DNA from: Allotamlana fucoidanivorans
GTDB taxonomy: Bacteria; Bacteroidota; Bacteroidia; Flavobacteriales; Flavobacteriaceae
Assembly (NCBI RefSeq): GCF_006265225.1
Contig: NZ_VDCS01000002.1
Location: 186,001 to 250,000, forward strand
Direction: 5' to 3'
DNA length: 64,000 bases
The notes under the pieces were generated by a model, which was not told where the DNA came from, searched no databases, and saw only the letters and a list, made by a program, of their open reading frames with translations. Of this stretch, positions 41,716 to 49,998 are shown piece after piece. Position numbers and translations under genes: made by a program. How positions within the stretch are numbered: position 1 is the first letter of the stretch; each line of letters opens with the position of its first letter.

Positions 41716-42786
41716 TTAATTGGCTAATAATTCTAAGGTTTTCTTTCTATGAATTTTGCCAGATGAGGTTTCAACAAATTTTGGTATTGAAATAATTTCT
41801 TTAGGTTTTTCATATTTACCAAGCACATCAAAAACAGATTGATCTAGTTTATTTGCATCTCCTTCTAAAATAAGTACTAATTTCTGCCCCAAAGTATCAT
41901 CTGGTTTAGACGTAATAAAAAATTCTCCTGCTATTTTACTCTGTAATTTCTTTTCAATAGTTTCCGGAACCAATTTGATACCTCCAGAATTAACGAGGTT
42001 ATCAATACGTCCTAACCATTCAAAAGTTGTATCTGAATGCACTTCAACCAAATCATTTGTCACTATTTTTTTGTTTGCAATATGAGGTGCCTCAATCAAC
42101 AAACAGCCACGATCATCTTTTGAAACCGTAATATTTGGCAATGTTTTAAAATAACCAACCTTGTCCTCTTCTGTAAAATTATTAAGTTTTTTTACTGCGA
42201 TATGCGACACAGTCTCTGTCATGCCATATGTTTCATAGATATTAGGCTTTTTATCCTTTATCATTTCAATAATTGGAGCGGAAACTTGTCCTCCTCCAAC
42301 TATAACCGTTTTTATTTTCTTTAGATATCTAGCAAAGTTTTTTAATTGCATAGGTGTAAAAGCACAAAATGCATAATCTTTTTCATAATCAATTTGCGGA
42401 AGACCGGCAGGCCTAATCATATCAAGTTCTAAACCTAAAATGATGGCTCTAACAATCATCATTTTTCCTGCTATGAAATTTGACGGTAAGCAGTGTAAAA
42501 CTTTATCACCAGGCTTTAAATTGAAAAAATCACCCGTAACTATGGCAGAATTTACCATAGCCTGCTTTTTAATTTTTAACCTTTTTGGCTTTCCAGTAGA
42601 ACCAGAAGTTTGAACCACAATATGGTCTTTATCATCTAACCAGTCTAATAAAAAATTTCCTAATTCTTGCTGGTAAGGCAATCCTTCTTTTACAAAACTG
42701 TAGGCAACCTCCATAAGGTCATCATGGTTATAACTTACATTATCTAACTTAAATTTTAAGTGAACGTTTGTGTAATTGGGCGTCAT
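41716..42786 (-). CDS. menE: o-Succinylbenzoate-CoA ligase (short AMP-binding form)
   Basis: A 356-aa adenylate-forming enzyme that makes o-succinylbenzoyl-CoA in menaquinone synthesis. The AMP motif is VVQTSGSTGKPKRLKI, with YETYGMTETVSHIA and a C-terminal GRIDNLVNSGGIKL hinge. The end SSGKIHRKKT carries the catalytic lysine. It is much shorter than the roughly 450-500 aa of proteobacterial MenE, as is usual in Bacteroidota. Last gene of the men operon, 13 bases after the CPBP gene. Confidence 0.9.
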   Translation of the reverse strand: MTPNYTNVHLKFKLDNVSYNHDDLMEVAYSFVKEGLPYQQELGNFLLDWLDDKDHIVVQTSGSTGKPKRLKIKKQAMVNSAIVTGDFFNLKPGDKVLHCLPSNFIAGKMMIVRAIILGLELDMIRPAGLPQIDYEKDYAFCAFTPMQLKNFARYLKKIKTVIVGGGQVSAPIIEMIKDKKPNIYETYGMTETVSHIAVKKLNNFTEEDKVGYFKTLPNITVSKDDRGCLLIEAPHIANKKIVTNDLVEVHSDTTFEWLGRIDNLVNSGGIKLVPETIEKKLQSKIAGEFFITSKPDDTLGQKLVLILEGDANKLDQSVFDVLGKYEKPKEIISIPKFVETSSGKIHRKKTLELLAN

Positions 42787-42799
42787 AGCTTATTTGATT

Positions 42800-43756
42800 T
42801 TAATGATCTATAGTATTGTTTGGACTCACAACCTTTCCTAAGAGTTTCTCTTTCCAGTTGGTCCAATTATATTTTTTTGAAAGCACAAATAACAATATTG
42901 GGAATACCACAAAAACAGGTATTAGAATATCCATTAATACCATTTCTGTAGGATCGGACAAATCTTTTAAAATAGAATGTGTTTGAAAAGCCGTCCAGTC
43001 TGCCGTAACTAAAAGTGCTGTAAATAAATTATTTGCGGCATGAAAACCAAGGGCTAGTTCAAGTCCGTCATCCATTAAAGTTAGGATACCAAGAAATAGG
43101 CCTGTACCAATGTAATATACCATTATAATATACCCAAGTTTACTTACTTCTGGGTTAAAAATATGCATAACACCAAAGCCTATAGATGTGATGATTAATG
43201 GCGCCCATTTATTTTGAAAAAGTACACCTAATCCTTGCATTAAGTAACCTCTAAAAAAGTACTCTTCAAAACTAGTTTGCAAAGGAATTAATAAAATACC
43301 TATAACACATAGAATTAAAAATGGAACTAGGTTAAAGTTAAGTTCAAAATCATCTGGGGAATAAAAAAAGTAATCAACCAATACAAAACTACTAGAAACC
43401 ACTCCCCAAAGTATAAATATGAACCAAAAGCGTTTCCAATCTATCTTATTTCTGGCGGTTGTAAGGCTAACAATAGATTGCTTATGTAATAACTTTGTTG
43501 TTAATAGCACAGCCACTAAACCTACAACAAATGATAGTAGCATTAAAAACAAAAATAAATTGCTTCCTAGTAATTCTATAATCCCTGATAAATCTGATGG
43601 TATTTTATCTAAATCCTTTACCAGATACATTTTTATTGTTACCGCTCCGCCTAACGGAATGGCACCTATAAATTGCCATGCAAAAAAGATAATTACAACA
43701 CCTACTAAATAACGCCATGAATCATGCAATCCTTTGTATGCTTGAGCTATATACAT
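42800..43756 (-). CDS. CPBP-family intramembrane metalloprotease
   Basis: A 318-aa membrane protein with about eight helices. The complete CPBP active site is present: EEYFFR (Glu164, Glu165, Arg169), GFGVMH (His198) and FHAANN (His239, Asn243). Proteins of this family resemble the Rce1 CaaX protease; bacterial substrates are mostly unknown. It lies between menC (two bases) and menE (13 bases), tightly in the men operon. A role in quinone synthesis is not established; it may only be a passenger or help membrane-protein quality control (inference). Confidence 0.88.
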   Translation of the reverse strand: MYIAQAYKGLHDSWRYLVGVVIIFFAWQFIGAIPLGGAVTIKMYLVKDLDKIPSDLSGIIELLGSNLFLFLMLLSFVVGLVAVLLTTKLLHKQSIVSLTTARNKIDWKRFWFIFILWGVVSSSFVLVDYFFYSPDDFELNFNLVPFLILCVIGILLIPLQTSFEEYFFRGYLMQGLGVLFQNKWAPLIITSIGFGVMHIFNPEVSKLGYIIMVYYIGTGLFLGILTLMDDGLELALGFHAANNLFTALLVTADWTAFQTHSILKDLSDPTEMVLMDILIPVFVVFPILLFVLSKKYNWTNWKEKLLGKVVSPNNTIDH

Positions 43757-43758
43757 AG

Positions 43759-44796
43759 TTATAAATTAAAATTCCAGTTTAAATGTGTGTTATATTTTAA
43801 GGTTCCTTTTTCAACATATAAAGGACTATCAAAATTATTAGTAAACAATGCCCCGGTACCTAGACCTTGTGGCAAATCATTAATTTTTGTAAAGGTATAT
43901 TGAGCAATAGCATTAAGCCCTACATTACTTTCTAAGGCGCTTGTTATCCACCATTCTATATTAAGGTCTTCAGCTTGTTCTATCCACTCATTACTTCCTT
44001 TAAAACCTCCAACTAAACTGGGCTTCAATATAATATATTGAGGCTTTATTTCTTGTAAAAGCTGCTGTTTTTCTTCCCTATTGAACACGCCTATCAACTC
44101 TTCATCTAGAGCTACAGGTAAGGGCGTTTCTTTACATAATTTTGCCATCTCTTGAATATGGCCCTGTTTTATAGGTTGTTCAATAGAATGTAAATCTAGT
44201 TTGGATAGAATTTCTAACTTACTAAGAGCTTCTGATGGTAAAAATGCGCCATTGGCATCAACTCTTAGTTCAATATCCTTGGAAGAAAATTGTTTTCGGA
44301 TAGATTTAAGTAACTTCACTTCGGTATTAAAATCAATAGCTCCTATTTTCATTTTAATACACGTAAAACCAGAAGCTATTTTCTCTTGAATCTGCTGCCT
44401 CATAAAATCTTCATGCCCCATCCAAATTAACCCATTTATAGGAATTGAAGCCTTTCCTTTTACAAAATTTGAGGCGAATAGATTAAACGGATTGTGACTA
44501 ACCAAAGATTTAAAGGCTATTTCTAAACCAAATTGTATACTTGGATACTGGTTTAGTTCGTGTAATAAAACCTCTTTTCCTAGATTTATATTGGCACAAA
44601 CCCATTGTAATTTAGCTTCATAATCTGGCCTATCATCAATAGAAAGCCCTTTAAATAGTCCACACTCCCCTATACCTTGATTTGAATTTTCTTCTAAAAT
44701 TAAAAAATACGTTTCTTTCGTTTTTAAAATTCCACGTGATGTACCACTTGCTTGTTTGAATTTTAAAACGTACTTTTTAAAAAATGCTTTTATCAT
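43759..44796 (-). CDS. menC: o-Succinylbenzoate synthase
   Basis: A 345-aa enolase-superfamily enzyme that dehydrates SHCHC to o-succinylbenzoate. The catalytic KMK motif (Lys148/Lys150) in CIKMKIG, metal ligands Asp180 (RVDANGAF), Glu206 (SIEQPI) and Asp231 (ALDEEL), and the second lysine in YIILKPSLVGG are all found. The start codon touches the stop of the upstream MBL gene (44796/44797). The pathway context confirms the assignment over other muconate-lactonizing relatives. Confidence 0.94.
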   Translation of the reverse strand: MIKAFFKKYVLKFKQASGTSRGILKTKETYFLILEENSNQGIGECGLFKGLSIDDRPDYEAKLQWVCANINLGKEVLLHELNQYPSIQFGLEIAFKSLVSHNPFNLFASNFVKGKASIPINGLIWMGHEDFMRQQIQEKIASGFTCIKMKIGAIDFNTEVKLLKSIRKQFSSKDIELRVDANGAFLPSEALSKLEILSKLDLHSIEQPIKQGHIQEMAKLCKETPLPVALDEELIGVFNREEKQQLLQEIKPQYIILKPSLVGGFKGSNEWIEQAEDLNIEWWITSALESNVGLNAIAQYTFTKINDLPQGLGTGALFTNNFDSPLYVEKGTLKYNTHLNWNFNL

Positions 44797-45474
44797 CTAC
44801 AATTCAATAAATTCACCAATTTCAAGAAGCATTAAATCTTTATTTTTTTCGAAGAATTTTTGTTTCGCTTCTTTATGATCTATTTCAATATACCCAAATG
44901 TATCATAGTGATACCCTAAAACTTTGTCGCAATTAACAAAATCACTAGCTACAATGGCGTCATCAACCCCCATGGTAAAGTTATCTCCAATGGGTAGAAT
45001 GGCTAAATCTAATTGGGTTTGAAGCGGAATTAATTTCATATCATAAGTTAAAGCCGTATCTCCTGCTATATAAATATTTTTGTGCTCTCCTTCAATAACA
45101 AAACCTCCTGGCTGCCCGCCATAACTACCATCAGGAAATGAAGATGTATGAATGGCATTCACATATTTAACGGTGCCAAATTCAAAATCCCATTTTCCAC
45201 CGTGGTTCATTGGGTGGCCATCAATACCAAGCTTTTCGTAATGCGATACGATTTCAAAATTTGAAATAACAATAGCACCTGTTCTTTTCGCAATAGATTC
45301 TACATCTACAATATGATCTTGATGAGCGTGCGTTACTAAGATAAAATCTGCTGCTAATTCATCTATATTTATATGAGACGCTTTGGAGTTTGCTGAAATA
45401 AATGGATCTACTAAAATGTTCACATTATTAACTTCAATCCCTAAGCTAGCATGACCATAAAATGTAATTTTCAT
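44797..45474 (-). CDS. Metallo-beta-lactamase-fold hydrolase (UPF0173-like) in the men operon
   Basis: A 225-aa MBL-fold hydrolase. THAHQDH (His49, His51, Asp53, His54) is the canonical di-metal site, with further ligands in AIHTSSFPDG, YIAGDTALT and LGYHYDTFG. The length and the opening MKITFYGHASLGIEV match the UPF0173 metal-dependent hydrolases, whose substrates are not firmly known. It sits between menA and menC with no gap to menC. A thioesterase or lactonase step of menaquinone synthesis is a reasonable guess, not evidence. Confidence 0.88.
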   Translation of the reverse strand: MKITFYGHASLGIEVNNVNILVDPFISANSKASHINIDELAADFILVTHAHQDHIVDVESIAKRTGAIVISNFEIVSHYEKLGIDGHPMNHGGKWDFEFGTVKYVNAIHTSSFPDGSYGGQPGGFVIEGEHKNIYIAGDTALTYDMKLIPLQTQLDLAILPIGDNFTMGVDDAIVASDFVNCDKVLGYHYDTFGYIEIDHKEAKQKFFEKNKDLMLLEIGEFIEL

Positions 45475-45510
45475 AGTTAAACTTTTAAGCCATGAAATTA
45501 CGAAAAAATT

Positions 45511-46413
45511 CTACAATAAATGCCCAATACCCATCAATACTGCCAATAAAACTGTAGTTAACGCTAGTTTTTTTAATTCAGGATCTAAATCCCTTGGATT
45601 CTCATTATATCTAACTTTTTTTAGGTGAATTATGAGCGGTATATAAGTCACTAAATAGATAAAATTAAACACAGAAGTGTAGTATAAAATGCCGAATAAA
45701 GCCGAAAAAACAATGGCTAATCCCACTAAGATATAATGATAGTTTTTTGCACCATGCTCCCCTAATTTTACTGCTAGAGTCATTTTATTTGATTTAGCGT
45801 CTGGCACACGATCTCTCATATTATTTAAATTCAGTACAGCGGTACTTAACAACCCAATGGACAAGGCTGGTAAAAATACCACATGATCAATAGTTTTAGC
45901 AAACAAAACATAACACCCTGCTACACTTACCCCTCCAAAGAAAATAAACACAAAAATATCTCCAAATCCTTTGTAACCATAAGCTCCGCCACCAACGGTA
46001 TAGCGGATTGCTGCCACAATAGACATAATGCCCAGAATGAAGAAGATTAAAGTCAACCAAAAATACTTAACCCCAAAAGCTTTAAAAATAAGAAAACAGG
46101 CTAAAGCAATTGAAATTAGCACATTAATTTTAATAGCATTAAATAACTCTTCGGGAGATATTTTACCTGACTGAATAGCTCTTTCTGGTCCTACTCTATC
46201 ATTATTATCCGTTCCTTTTACGCCGTCGCCATAATCATTGGCCAAGTTTGATAATATTTGAAAACTTAACGTGGTTAAGATAGCCAAAGTAAAAATAGAC
46301 CAATTAAAATAACCGTTATATTCAGCTAAACAAGCAGCCAGTATGATTCCCGATATAGATAATGGAAGCGTCCTTAAACGCATGGCAGAAATCCACGTAG
46401 AAAATTTCTCCAT
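45511..46413 (-). CDS. menA: 1,4-Dihydroxy-2-naphthoate polyprenyltransferase
   Basis: A 300-aa UbiA-superfamily membrane enzyme that attaches the polyprenyl chain to DHNA. About nine helices. The first Asp-rich motif is NLANDYGDGVKGTDNND and the second is NNMRDRVPDAKSNKMTL, as in MenA. ATG 46413 overlaps the menB stop by one base (TAATG on the coding strand), a classic coupling; an ATG at 46425 is the other option. Confidence 0.94.
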   Translation of the reverse strand: MEKFSTWISAMRLRTLPLSISGIILAACLAEYNGYFNWSIFTLAILTTLSFQILSNLANDYGDGVKGTDNNDRVGPERAIQSGKISPEELFNAIKINVLISIALACFLIFKAFGVKYFWLTLIFFILGIMSIVAAIRYTVGGGAYGYKGFGDIFVFIFFGGVSVAGCYVLFAKTIDHVVFLPALSIGLLSTAVLNLNNMRDRVPDAKSNKMTLAVKLGEHGAKNYHYILVGLAIVFSALFGILYYTSVFNFIYLVTYIPLIIHLKKVRYNENPRDLDPELKKLALTTVLLAVLMGIGHLL

Positions 46414-47252
46414 TATGGAATCCATTTTTTTTCAAAATTAGGCTTACGCTTCTCTAAAAATGCGTTTCTACCTTCTTTTGCTTCTTCTGTCATATAAGCT
46501 AATCGTGTTGCTTCTCCTGCAAACACTTGTTGCCCAACCATACCATCATCAGTTAGGTTCATGGCAAATTTTAACATTTTTATTGATGTTGGTGATTTTG
46601 CTAATATTTCTTGAGCCCATTGAAAGGCAGTAATCTCTAACTCTTCATGTGGTATAACTGCATTTACCATTCCCATTTCAAACGCTTCTTGCGCCGAATA
46701 ATTTCTTCCTAAGAAAAATATTTCTCTTGCCTTTTTCTGCCCAACCATTTTTGCTAAATAAGCTGAACCATAACCTCCATCAAAACTCGTTACATCGGCA
46801 TCTGTTTGTTTAAAAATAGCATATTCCTTACTTGCCAATGTTAAATCACAGACTACATGCAAACTATGCCCGCCTCCTACAGCCCAACCAGGAACCACTG
46901 CTATAACAGCCTTTGGCATAAACCTAATTAAGCGTTGCACCTCTAAAATATTTAATCTGTGATAGCCGTCTTCACCTACATAACCTTGATGACCCCGTGC
47001 TTTTTGATCTCCACCACTACAAAAGGAATACACACCATCTTTTGTAGAAGGGCCTTCTGCAGACAATAAAACAACTCCTATGTTTACATCCTCATTAGCA
47101 TCATAAAATGCGTCATATAATTCACTTGTTGTTTTTGGTCGGAATGCATTTCTTACATTAGGACGATTAAAAGCAATTCTTGCAACACCATCACACTTTC
47201 TGTAAGTGATGTCTTCATAATCTTTTACGGTAACCCAATTAGGTTCTTTCAT
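46413..47252 (-). CDS. menB: 1,4-Dihydroxy-2-naphthoyl-CoA synthase
   Basis: A 279-aa crotonase-fold enzyme that cyclises o-succinylbenzoyl-CoA. Specific MenB features are the start DITYRKCDGVARIAFNRP, CSGGDQKARG for the oxyanion hole, VPGWAVGGGHSL, and the C-terminal FLEKRKPNF. ATG 47252 is chosen over a TTG at 47270; a -7 box ends 15 bases before it. First gene of the men operon; menD, menF and menH are not in this window. Confidence 0.96.
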   Translation of the reverse strand: MKEPNWVTVKDYEDITYRKCDGVARIAFNRPNVRNAFRPKTTSELYDAFYDANEDVNIGVVLLSAEGPSTKDGVYSFCSGGDQKARGHQGYVGEDGYHRLNILEVQRLIRFMPKAVIAVVPGWAVGGGHSLHVVCDLTLASKEYAIFKQTDADVTSFDGGYGSAYLAKMVGQKKAREIFFLGRNYSAQEAFEMGMVNAVIPHEELEITAFQWAQEILAKSPTSIKMLKFAMNLTDDGMVGQQVFAGEATRLAYMTEEAKEGRNAFLEKRKPNFEKKWIP

Positions 47253-47267
47253 GTTTGTAATTTTGCT

Positions 47268-47275
47268 CAAAAATA
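47268..47275 (-). promoter_or_regulatory. Promoter -7 box of the men operon
   Basis: On the minus strand TATTTTTG (47275-47268) matches TAnnTTTG and would start transcription about ten bases before ATG 47252. A clear -33 box is not seen. The rest of 47276-47530 is AT-rich with no other feature I can support. Confidence 0.45.
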
Positions 47276-47530
47276 AATTTTATTTCTAGAAAATTCATAT
47301 TTTGATAATTTAAAAATATCATTTGTTTTGTAATATATTCCTTCACTTTCAGCTATAAAACACTCTAATCTTATACTTTAATTACTATAAATTAAATTAA
47401 CATAAATGAATACTTCTTGTTAAGATGTTAATATTTTGCAAATTAAACAGGCATTGTATACAAAAAACAAGAAATACTCAAAATAAAAAAATAAGTGCTT
47501 CTACGTACAAATTTGTAGTACTTTATTTAT

Positions 47531-47538
47531 TATATTTG
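47531..47538 (+). promoter_or_regulatory. Promoter-like -7 box TATATTTG
   Basis: TATATTTG lies 30 bases before ATG 47569, with a TTG at 47513 (spacer 15, shorter than usual). It supports expression of the 59-aa ORF. Confidence 0.45.
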
Positions 47539-47568
47539 TACTAAAGCTATTAATTAAAGTATCCCCCA

Positions 47569-47748
47569 ATGCCTATGTTAACGACTATTACTCTAATTAT
47601 TTTCTTCTTAGTGTGTGTTAACTTTCTTCTTTTAAAGTTTAGCACAAATAAAGTTTTAAAAACTTCTAAGGAAGGTAAAAAACCTGTTATCTTAAAATCT
47701 GATGAAAAAATTAAAACGTTACCAACTTTAGCTCCTACTGGAAGTTAA
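47569..47748 (+). CDS. Small 59-aa single-pass membrane protein
   Basis: An intact 59-codon ORF that starts MPMLTTITLIIFFLVCVNF (an alternative ATG two codons later is possible). One N-terminal membrane helix (about residues 4-23) is followed by a basic, Lys-rich, probably cytoplasmic tail (KVLKTSKEGKKPVILKSDEK) ending in LAPTGS. A Bacteroidota -7 box lies at a good distance upstream. No family is recognised. The stop is 31 bases from the end of the convergent ung gene. Confidence 0.55.
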   Translation: MPMLTTITLIIFFLVCVNFLLLKFSTNKVLKTSKEGKKPVILKSDEKIKTLPTLAPTGS

Positions 47749-47779
47749 AATTAGGCAACTTATTTAATCACAAAAAGAC

Positions 47780-48445
47780 TTACCATTCTATGGGTGTTAT
47801 GCCAATATGCTCCAGATAATTATTTGTTGCACTAAAACATTTATTACCAAACCAATACCCTCTGTTAGCGCTTAAAGGCGATGGATGGCCTGAAGTTAAT
47901 ATTTGGTGCTTCTTAGAATCAATAAACTTAGATTTTTTCTTTGCAAATCCTCCCCAAAGCAAAAACACAATATTGTGGTGCTTTTCGTTGATTAATTGAA
48001 TTACAGCATCTGTGAATTGCTCCCATCCTTTATTTTGATGGCTTCCTGCCTGATGTGCTCTTACCGTTAACGTTGCATTCAAAAGTAATACCCCTTGTTT
48101 TGCCCACCTTGACAAATCACCACTTTTAGGATATGGTACACCTCTATCTGTTTCTATTTCTTTAAAAATATTTATCAATGAAGGTGGATGAGCTACATTA
48201 TCATGCACCGAAAAACATAACCCATTTGCTTGTCCGTAACCATGATAAGGATCTTGCCCTATGATAACCACTTTTACATCATTAAAATGGCAATAGTTAA
48301 ATGCATTAAAAATTTCATCCCCAGAAGGAAAACAGGTGTGTTTTTGATACTCTTCTTTTACAAAAACAACTAAATCGTCAAAATATTTCTTTTCAAATTC
48401 TTCCTTTAAGTATGGCTTCCAGCTTTCATGTATTTTAACATCCAT
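47780..48445 (-). CDS. ung: Uracil-DNA glycosylase, family 1
   Basis: A 221-aa base-excision repair enzyme removing uracil from DNA. The water-activating loop is IIGQDPYHG (about residues 61-69), followed by GLCFSV, LLLNATLTVRAHQAGSH, LLWGGFAKKK and the DNA-intercalating HPSPLSANRG. All key residues are intact and length is standard. It starts 13 bases after the holA stop on the same strand. Confidence 0.97.
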   Translation of the reverse strand: MDVKIHESWKPYLKEEFEKKYFDDLVVFVKEEYQKHTCFPSGDEIFNAFNYCHFNDVKVVIIGQDPYHGYGQANGLCFSVHDNVAHPPSLINIFKEIETDRGVPYPKSGDLSRWAKQGVLLLNATLTVRAHQAGSHQNKGWEQFTDAVIQLINEKHHNIVFLLWGGFAKKKSKFIDSKKHQILTSGHPSPLSANRGYWFGNKCFSATNNYLEHIGITPIEW

Positions 48446-48458
48446 AACTTTTGTTTCT

Positions 48459-49463
48459 TTAATTAAGAATTTTAACTAATAATTCTTTTAATAAGTCGCC
48501 TTGAGACACAGAATTAGCACCTACCCCTTTACTTTTTAAGTCAAAATCCCGTAAGGTAGCCACTACAGTACTTACTTTTTTCATCGGGTAATTACGCGCA
48601 GCAGAAACATATTCATTCACAAAGTAAGGGTTAATTTTTAAAGCTGATGCCACATGCCTGGGTGACTTGTCCTGCAAGCCATGAAAATGTAATAACTGTG
48701 AAAAAAAATTAAAGAGCAGGGAAACCGTAACCACCATAGGATTATCTTTCGGGTTGTCTCCAAAATAATTCACAATTTTATACGCTTTGATACTATTGCG
48801 TTCACCAATTGCTTTTCGTAACTCAAAATTATTATAATCTTTACTAATCCCTATATTTTCTTCAATATGTTCTGGGGATATTTGCGTGTTCTCGGGTAAA
48901 ATAATCTGTAATTTTTCTAATTCATTATTGATTTTGCTTAAATCGGTTCCTAAAAACTCAACAAGCATTTGTGCTGCCTTAGGTGTTATAGTATATTTTC
49001 TTGGAGATAAAACCCGTCGAATCCAATCAGCCACTTGATTTTCATAAAGCTTCTTGCTTTCATACACAACCCCAATTTTATTTATGGCTTTATAAAGCGA
49101 CTTTCGTTTATCTATTTTTTTATATTTATAGTTCACAACCAATATGGTAGTAGGCTGCGGGTTTTCGGCATATTTTGATAATTTCTCTATAGATCTTGCT
49201 AAATCTTGTGCTTCTTTTACCATAACCACTTGGTATTCAGCCATCATAGGAAAACGTTTGGCACTACTAACAATATCTTCAACAGACACATCTCTGCCAT
49301 ACAAAACCATTTGGTTAAAGCCTCTTTCTTCTTCTGAAAGGACAGAATCTTCAATTAAATCAGATATCTTGTCTATATAGTATGGCTCCTCTCCCATTAA
49401 GAAATAAATGGGTTTAAAGTTTCTTTTTTTTATTTCAGCAACTAGCTGTTTTACATCGTCCAA
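48459..49463 (-). CDS. holA: DNA polymerase III subunit delta, TTG start
   Basis: A 334-aa clamp-loader subunit that opens the beta clamp. FKPIYFLMGEEPYYIDKISDL opens the AAA+-like domain (motif begins at about residue 17), and FLGTDLSKINNELEKL with the C-terminal helical SQGDLLKELL are typical of HolA. The only plausible start is TTG 49463: the preceding in-frame codon is a TAA stop and the translation MDDVKQLV fits the family's usual start. The gene is divergent from the HSDR_N gene, which also starts with TTG. Confidence 0.92.
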   Translation of the reverse strand: MDDVKQLVAEIKKRNFKPIYFLMGEEPYYIDKISDLIEDSVLSEEERGFNQMVLYGRDVSVEDIVSSAKRFPMMAEYQVVMVKEAQDLARSIEKLSKYAENPQPTTILVVNYKYKKIDKRKSLYKAINKIGVVYESKKLYENQVADWIRRVLSPRKYTITPKAAQMLVEFLGTDLSKINNELEKLQIILPENTQISPEHIEENIGISKDYNNFELRKAIGERNSIKAYKIVNYFGDNPKDNPMVVTVSLLFNFFSQLLHFHGLQDKSPRHVASALKINPYFVNEYVSAARNYPMKKVSTVVATLRDFDLKSKGVGANSVSQGDLLKELLVKILN

Positions 49464-49503
49464 TTACAATCATCTATTTACAATCAAAGCATCACTTTGA
49501 TTA

Positions 49504-49534
49504 TTTGTTCTTTTATAAAAGAAATTTAACTTTG
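49504..49534 (+). promoter_or_regulatory. Promoter of the HSDR_N-glycosyltransferase pair
   Basis: TTTG (49504-49507), 19 bases, TAACTTTG (49527-49534): a close match to the Bacteroidota consensus. The predicted transcription start is about ten bases before TTG 49552, supporting that start codon. Confidence 0.65.
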
Positions 49535-49551
49535 AAGATTAAATAAAACCA

Positions 49552-49998
49552 TTGACAGAACTCAATTTTTCAAAGTATTCATTTCGATTCAAAAATAGCG
49601 AAAATAAAGTATCCATATTTGATACTATTCGCAAAAAATTTGTGATTTTACAACCCGAAGAATGGGTAAGACAGCATTGTATTAAATTTTTAATTGAGGA
49701 AAAAGGATATCCTGAATCCCTCATAAATATTGAAAAAGAGCTAAAAATAAACTCCTTAAAAAAACGTTATGATATTGTTGTTTTTAACACAGATGGCAGT
49801 ATACATTTGGTTATAGAGTGCAAAGCTCCAACCATTAAAATAAGTCAAGATACTTTTGACCAGATAGCACAATACAACATGGAATTAAACGCGAGCTATT
49901 TAATGGTCACCAATGGAATAAATCATTATTATTGTCAAATGGATTTTAAAAACGAACGTTATCAATTCTTAAGAGAAATCCCTGACTATAAAACATGA
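49552..49998 (+). CDS. Stand-alone HsdR N-terminal-like (HSDR_N) nuclease-fold protein, TTG start
   Basis: A 148-aa protein matching only the N-terminal PD-(D/E)xK domain of type I restriction HsdR. The putative catalytic residues are Asp74 (KKRYDIVVF), and Glu89 and Lys91 (VIECKAP); a QxxxY-like QIAQYN follows. There is no helicase or translocase, and no hsdM or hsdS nearby, so this is not a restriction system. Such single-domain proteins are widespread in Bacteroidota with unknown roles. TTG 49552 is used because a stop lies three codons upstream and there is a well-placed promoter. The stop overlaps the next start (ATGA). Confidence 0.85.
   Translation: MTELNFSKYSFRFKNSENKVSIFDTIRKKFVILQPEEWVRQHCIKFLIEEKGYPESLINIEKELKINSLKKRYDIVVFNTDGSIHLVIECKAPTIKISQDTFDQIAQYNMELNASYLMVTNGINHYYCQMDFKNERYQFLREIPDYKT

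Noticed and set aside
49552-49998. Type I restriction-modification system
   Set aside because: Only an HsdR N-terminal domain is present; no translocase, HsdM or HsdS nearby.
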